NCBI GenBank assembly: GCA_033063855.1
Contig: CP093830.1
Span: 21,142,854 to 21,206,853 of the forward strand
Direction of reading: 5' to 3'
From: Smittia aterrima
Lineage: Eukaryota; Arthropoda; Insecta; Diptera; Chironomidae
Length of the DNA: 64,000 nucleotides
In this document: piece after piece, positions 57,431 to 64,000 of the stretch
Numbering within the stretch: position 1 is the first letter of the stretch
Layout: every line of letters starts with the position of its first letter
Program-made: the position numbers and the translations under genes
Notes under the pieces: generated by a model
Database searches by the model: none
What the model saw: the letters and a program-made list of their open reading frames with translations, nothing else
What the model was told of the DNA's origin: nothing

Positions 57431-57643
57431 ATGAGTGTAAGTTCGAATCGGGCAGTTTGCGCCCGTCGCTTGGTGCAAGAGAAATTGTGCAATTTGTTGT
57501 TTAATCAACAACAAAAGTGTGTTACTTTAACATCAAAAAGGAATTTGGGCACAAGTGTTTTCCCCCAATCAACACAATCATCTCCTTTCATGAGGATCAA
57601 TCAGCACAACATTAAATTTGGATCTTTTATCAAACACAGTCAG
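57431..57643 (+). CDS. Probable first exon encoding a mitochondrial presequence
   Basis: The reading frame begins MSVSSNRAVCARRLVQEKL and runs 71 codons to a canonical donor (cag|gtgagc) in phase 0. The segment is rich in Arg, Lys, Ser and Leu and nearly lacks acidic residues in its first 45 positions (RRLVQEKLCNLLF, then SKRNLGTSVF), as expected for a cleavable matrix-targeting peptide. No family was recognised from this exon alone, and no following exon is visible, so the gene must have a first intron of at least 6.3 kb or the exon is spurious. Its position head to head with mRpL32 is compatible with a shared mitochondrial promoter. Confidence 0.45.
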
Positions 57644-60600
57644 GTGAGCTTGACACTTCCCCTAAAGTTGACAAATTTCTATTTAAATTTCTATTGCATA
57701 ACAAAATTTTGGATTCGATTTGTTTTCGTTTCAATTCAAAATGCGAACGTGATAATGAGATTGATAAGGAATTAAATAATCCTTAACTCGAAGAGATCAA
57801 ACAATTCAAACGCGTGCTGATATGAAAGTTAAAGTGATGATAAGCCAAAGGAATGCGCCGTGGAAATTTCGAAAGTGGCAAAATAATTGAAAACTTTTAA
57901 AAAATACAAATTTAACGTTTTTCATGAATTGAACGAAAGGAATTGTTTTGTGTGGAGAGTGGAGGCGAAGTGCAACGACCAAGTGGATTAATTGGGTTTT
58001 TGATGGGGAGTTCAATTAGAGTAATTAGTAGCATAAAAAAATGATTACTGCAAAACAAAAGAAAGAAAAAAAAAAGAAATTTCATGTTGCATCGTGAAGA
58101 GCTCAGAGCTACAAGTTTTAAAATGTGGAACATGATGGAATTACGAAGATGTGCTGTCTTAATGGAAAATTATTAATTATATTTGGCGTCCAGGCAAAAG
58201 CAAAGCAAGTTTGATCGAAAGCGAATTCCAGATGGATCTTGAATCTTTTTTTTTTTTCGGAAGAAAAATTTCTTTTTTTTCGCTTTGCTCGATCACTGCT
58301 CAAGCCTCGTACATGGATGAAATATCGAGCCTTTCACTTTTATTTCTCTTTCTTCATTTGAAAAGACAAAAAGTTGATTCGAGCAATATCACCGTATCAT
58401 CAAACAATGTAAGGAGTTTAATTGTTGATCTCCAAGTCTGTTTTTTAATCAAGAAAATCTCTGTCGATGATCTCAACCGAAAAAATCCAGTCTAGTTACT
58501 TTTTTTTTTCTTTCGCTGATCGTTGCGCTCAAAGGTATTGAGTTTAAGCGGCGATCGAATGTAGAACACTTCGCCAGGGCTGAATCGCATGGTGCGTGAT
58601 TTTTTTTATAATGATTATTCAAAAATTGATGGTAGTCTTCTCTCTCTCGAGTTCAGATTGAACGTCGATCGATTTTTTAAGAGATGAAGTTTCTTTTGAA
58701 GTCTCCGGACAGCGTGCGCAAGAAGGAGAAAGAAAGAAAAATTTATTCGTTGCTTTTAAAGCCACCACACATCGCGGGGACTGTTGTGGAGCGGATAAGT
58801 AGGTTACAAATTCTTGAAATATAAGAGAAGAGCAGAAAGAAGTCGTAAGCGACCAAATAAATATATAAACACAGCATTTTTTCTGTATAAATTCCAATAT
58901 TTGTTATAAGAGCTTTCCTTGTCTTCAATATTGCGGACTTTCTCAATCTCTTCTCGTCGTCACTAACTCGCTTGCTTGCCTTCGTTTTCGTGCGGTGGTT
59001 CGATATGTATTTATGCACAGCATTAAAAGTATGTGCGCCTTCTTCGTATCTCTTCGTCACTTTCTTTAATTTTCGATGGTTTCTTTACGTTTCATTCAAC
59101 TACGTTACTGACAAATGTCTTTTTCCGATGAAACTCATGTGATTGGAGCGAGGAAAAAATTCGCAAGATCTTGTTTTGATAGGAATTTCCAATGTTCAAA
59201 TTAATTTTTCGTTGACATTTGATTTGTCACCTTAGCAGCCCTTGATTCGTTGTCGTCTTTGAAGTTTATTGAGTGAGGGTCATTGCAATTTGTGAAAGCT
59301 CATCAAAGAAAAAAAGCTTCATTGATTTATCATTCAAATATTTTATTGCTCATCGTTTTGGAGAGACGAGGAGAACCACAAGTTATATCGACGTCTTCAA
59401 GGCCTTCATGATCCGCGTGTGATGTTGAACGAAGTTCTTTTTTTTTTGTATAAAAAAAATCTTTTTTGTTTAATTTGCGTTTATTAGCAAGAAATCTTGA
59501 AGACACTCCGTCGTCGTCGTGTTTCTTCTAAACGACAAAAAATGTAAATGGTCAAAAGCTTTTGAGAAATATTTTCCTTTTGGGCAGATCATCACTTTAC
59601 CGCAAAAATGTCAAACGAATAGAAACACCTGTTGGCTCGACTGAAGCGACGATCTTCAGTAAATATTTTAAGCAAAAGCTTGAGCTCAACAAAAAAAAAT
59701 ATTTCAATTTAAAATCTGAGAATTGAGAACTTTTCTTGTATCTGGTTAATTATTGGTCAGTGGCCGATAATGAGAAAGAGTTAATTATTATGTACGAAGA
59801 GGAAATAATCGAGACATGAGTGGAGTGATTTAAAATCATTGATTCCGGTTTCAATTAATTTTCTTCGAAGCTCTCTTCTTAAACGAAAATATCAGCAAGT
59901 GAACCAAAGCCAATTATGCTTTTTAAAAACAACAATGTTTCCGAAACATACACGAAGCCTCTTATTACGCACAATCGAGTGTGCTAAAGACTATTAAACT
60001 CGCGTTGCGTAATCACAATGAACTTTCATGCTTTTCCTTCCGTGTTTCCGATTATTTCTTTTAAATCATTTCTTCATTCTTGATCACGAAGAGCTGAGTT
60101 TATAGTAGAACAAGATGACATTGAATATGAACGACCAATATTTACACATTTTGTTAGAGTCGACTTTATCTTGATTTTTCATTGATAAAGCTAAAATTGT
60201 TTACCAAAGGCGATCGCATCGAAATATTTCGAAAATTCTTTAATTTCTAAGATGCAAACGTTGAAAGCAAATTCCTTAAAATGTCGTCTACACAAAGCTC
60301 ATTATAAATTACTATGCGCAAGTCGTGTGACGTTCACGACGCTCGATTTTGATTATTCCATGTGCTTCACTCCTTTTTCAAATCAAGCTTCTGGTCGTGT
60401 CTGAAACTGAAAATTACTTCGAGTTGAACATACGATCATACGATCAACGCAAAGCTCAACTAATACGAGTAATCAATATTATCATCAATCAAAGCGAGAT
60501 TTAACAAAAGTGTTTTCGCTTTCAATCGCCTTTTCATTAAGTTATGTGTCGAAAGCGATCGATGCACGAAGGAAAATTGTGTCAAATGTATAACACCATC

Positions 60601-63600
60601 TTATGACGTCACCAATCGAAATCTGCATAAATTTTTCCTGACTTCGGAATGAAAAGGTTTTCGCAACTTCTTCGCTAACCTATTCGATCAGTAAAGAAAA
60701 TCAAAAAAATAGAAACGATCGTTTCGTTGCCTAATCACATTTGTGAAAAATCGTCAACGACTTGTGTTTACTCCTCTTAATACCAACAAGACATTGAAGA
60801 CGAGTCAATGGCTATCACAGCCTCTGTATGCGCGCACCTTGATGGCCTTGATTTCAAGAAAAGAAAACTCGATTTTTTCAAAAAAAAAAAAATACGAAAA
60901 ATATGTTTAAGCTAAACGACTAGCGAGTTGCTGATAAAACAGTAAATTATACATCGAATGGTCGAGTAAGTGGGACACATAGACACAGAGTGGTGAAGGA
61001 AAAAAAAAGCGAAATTCAATGGTATTTTGTTACCTTCTTCTGTTGATCAACAAGATATTCTCAAAGATATTGCTCTTGACTCAATCGAACTCATCAAAGA
61101 TCAAACGATTGCGCTTCCTTATTGTTCGTGTGATTGCGAAAAATGTTTTCGAATGAAAGGCGATACGGCATTTGATGTGAAGTAACAATTAGATGACTTA
61201 GAGCGCAACTTCGTCGCGCTTTTGGTTTCGGTCCGCCTCAATTGCACTCCGAATTGGAATTTGCGCTAACGAAAAGAGTTAGCAATGTGCAATTGCACAA
61301 ACAAGAAACGAGTACATGGCGCAAGCAGCTGAGAGCGGTAGTGCAGTCGCAACCAATGATGGCGAAGCTTTAACTTCTCAAGGAAAACGTCCTAAGCTCG
61401 TGCTTGTCTTTCATTAACAAAAAAATTTGATAAATTTGATGCGGAGCTATCTTAAACAATTTGCCCTTTTCAATTGGAAATCCCGAGCAAACATCTTAAA
61501 TTTAATGATCACGTTTAAGACAAAATAAACATGGCAAGGTCAATAAACAGACATTCGAATAAATCTACGATCTATTTCAAAGTTTAATTCTCGCTCGGAC
61601 TGCAATCACGTTGAGTCGTAGGAAAAAATCGGGGATTTCTTCTGATGCAAGGCGTCTCAAGGAGAGTGCGCGAACCTCGAAGAGGGAAAAAAAATTCGGT
61701 TGGTCGTTTCCTCATGGCTGCCGCTGTCACGTTGGCGGGGCTTCTCTCTAAGCATGTGATTTTATTAGGAATTCTCAAACACTCTCAAAGAATATTTTCG
61801 TGCGAATTGACATGTTTTACTACATCGCACGACTATTTGATGTGAATACTAATTGAAACAGCTCACAATTCAGATTCCGAAGAATTTTAGAAGATTTTGT
61901 CTTCTACAGAAAAAAGTTGGAAGCTTTTTCTCTTCTGTCAATTGCTTTCGTCTGAGCTCAGTAAACTCTGAAAACAAATTGCGATCGTATTTCACCTAAA
62001 TTCCTCGGGGTGCTCAATTCATATCCGTGTCACAAAACGTTGTCGTTTGAAGCATTCGCTTGACAATTCTTTTCGCTGTTTAAACTCTTCGCTTCATTTT
62101 TTTTTCGCCTGTGCAAAGTGAAATCACTTTTTTGTACTCTCCGATGACGAAGGATTATTTTGCAAGATTTAATTCACGAGATTTGTCAAAAAAGGTTCAT
62201 TGCGTTAAGTTCTGTGAGTCATCAAGATTTTGGGTTTCTCTCGAGACTTGAAATATTCAACATTTTGATGGAAAACGAAATCTTATCGGTTTCTCTCATA
62301 GCGATGCTTATTAATGAACATATCTATGACTTTGAAAACTGATCTTTCCAAACGAATTAACGAAAAGTTCAGAGAAGCTTGAAGACCTTCAAATGCGCTT
62401 TTAACAAAGTGAGAAAATTAAAATGAAAATGTTTGAATTCATCACGATTTGACAGGTGATCGGTAATTTATTTGACTTTTTAAATTGAAACCTTTCGCAA
62501 ACTGTCATCGCATTGAATCCAAAAGAGTTCAAGAAGTTCAAGAACGAAGCTCAGATAAATCCCTAAAAAAAAATATTTCGCTGATGACACAGAAAAAGGT
62601 TGAGCATCTGAGACATTCCAAATTCCTGAATGAATCAAGTTCCACTGCTGTAGGAAATAAAATTTCACCAAAGTCTTGGAATGCACATTAAACCGCCCCG
62701 CACAAGCAAAGCAAGCACCTTGCACATTTTCTTTTCGCGAAGTTAAGTCGACTACACACAAAAGCTTCATTTGCTGATGTATAGCGAAGAGAGCCGAATG
62801 AAAGGCGAGCGAGAGAAATGAATCGATGAGTCGGCTTCAATGTAGAAATGTTTCTTTATTTATGAACTTTCTCTTTTTGAGTATTTCTTCTCCTTCTATT
62901 GTATGAGAGCCTCAATTTTTGTTTTCTTAATCCAAGTCGCGATTGAAAGAGATTTAGCATCCGAGGGATTTCAAACACAATCGCAATCCTTCCTACGAAA
63001 TAAATTCCTTCGTCGCTGTCTTTTACATAATTTTTATTGAGTTATTTGTGTTTAGTATTCATCATGACACTCCAAGCAAAGCTTCACAAAAATATTTCCG
63101 TACCTGTCTCACCTTTGAATGAAAGCTGCTCGAACATGACAATCATTTTTCCTTCGGTGACTTCAATCGGAGTCTCTGAAATTCCTGTTAATTGACGTCG
63201 TTTAATTAAACTTAATTGCAGATGTTTTTGTTTCGCAAAAAAAAACTTTTTATTGTTTTGCCAAAAAATAAAAGTAAAATAGCTCAGCGATCATAATTAG
63301 AGTGAGTTCTCAACAAGGCAACACCGTTATTGTTTGAACCTTTTGAAATACACTTGCCACTTTTGCGGAACTGCAGTTAAACGAGTGGATAAAGCTTCTT
63401 TTTCATTACCGTACACGTCTCGATGCGTCTCGGCATAATTCAATTGTATTGCTTGGTGTGGCTTTTATGATTGCTTGCGACTCTCAATGAGGATCGCGTT
63501 CGCCATTTTCAAGTAGTTTCATGCATAAACTACGATCATAAAACAATTTAATTTCTGCAAAGAGGAGGAAAATGCGATTTGTATGCAAAAGACTTGAGCG

Positions 63601-64000
63601 AAACGAGAGAGAGATAGAAATAGAGACGAAAAACTACGGAAAACAAGTCTTGTCGCTTTATATAACACACTGGCCTAATTTTTATCAGCAGTGTGACTTT
63701 AATCAGGTTTTTCTGGATGCATATCGAAGGCTTTTCTTACATGTATCAATTTCAATTCGAACGTAAAATGTTTGCGCATCGCATCGTTCATTGCGAAGAC
63801 GAAAAAAAATAATTTTTTGATGATTTAAATTTTACGAGCTGAGCTTACGATTATTGGAGCATACAGACAACTCAAAAAATCATTTAAAAACATCTCATTG
63901 ATGTATGTAACGGGGCTCGACTATTAACAGAAGTTGAAATTGTAATTAGCCAATGTTTTTTTTTTTTGAGAGCAATAAACTTCAAAAAAGATAAAAAGTT
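57644..64000. other. Gene-poor right end, possibly a long intron
   Basis: No exon with a recognisable domain is visible on either strand over 6.4 kb. Open frames are short (up to ~105 codons) and compositionally biased, with frequent T-runs. If the 57431 exon is real, this stretch is its first intron. Confidence 0.35.

Noticed and set aside
57310..57504. Plus-strand 64-codon ORF upstream of the presequence exon
   Set aside because: It is in another frame, has no signature, and overlaps the better-supported basic exon. It could at most be an upstream ORF.

Overview
This is a piece of an insect genome, most likely from a nematoceran fly. It is AT-rich, and its genes are split by many short (50-70 nt) GT-AG introns. 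Every recognisable protein has insect relatives: Yellow/MRJP family, the chitin deacetylase Serpentine, Atg1 kinase, mitochondrial L32, F-spondin. The very short introns and tandem duplications would suit a compact midge genome (for example Chironomidae), but that placement is inference. All exon models were built by hand from splice sites, reading phase and protein homology.

Left part (1-24.7 kb), minus strand. The first two coding exons of an F-spondin-like gene (reeler domain) run off the left edge. They are followed by eight Yellow/MRJP-family genes, all on the minus strand: one older-looking paralogue (2561-4615), a tight array of six close paralogues about 2 kb apart (6220-19095), and a larger, more divergent gene resembling yellow-e (21470-24703) with a Ser/Pro/Tyr-rich tail and one GC-AG intron. 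The six array genes have the same six-exon structure with identical phases, start with similar signal peptides and share upstream sequence. A broken copy lies between the fourth and fifth array genes. Secreted Yellow-like proteins expanded next to yellow-e recall the honeybee royal-jelly (MRJP) locus, so this looks like a separate, lineage-specific expansion.

Middle (24.7-44.1 kb). A gene-poor stretch of about 14 kb leads to the plus-strand gene serp (chitin deacetylase 1). It has a clear TATA/initiator promoter, a 2.4 kb first intron, and chitin-binding, LDLa and deacetylase domains.

Right part (46.1-64 kb). This part is gene-dense at first. Atg1/ULK kinase (minus, 14 exons) is divergent from a CRAL-TRIO lipid-transfer-like gene (plus). 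Next come an intronless F-box/LRR gene (plus) and a three-exon coiled-coil gene ending in a C2H2/UBZ-like finger (plus), which converges tail to tail with mRpL32 (minus). mRpL32 is divergent from a probable first exon encoding a mitochondrial presequence (plus). The last 6.3 kb shows no supportable exon and may be that gene's first intron.

I saw no rRNA, tRNA, CRISPR array or autonomous transposon. The only mobile-like sequence is a small AT-rich inverted-repeat element near 12.2 kb.
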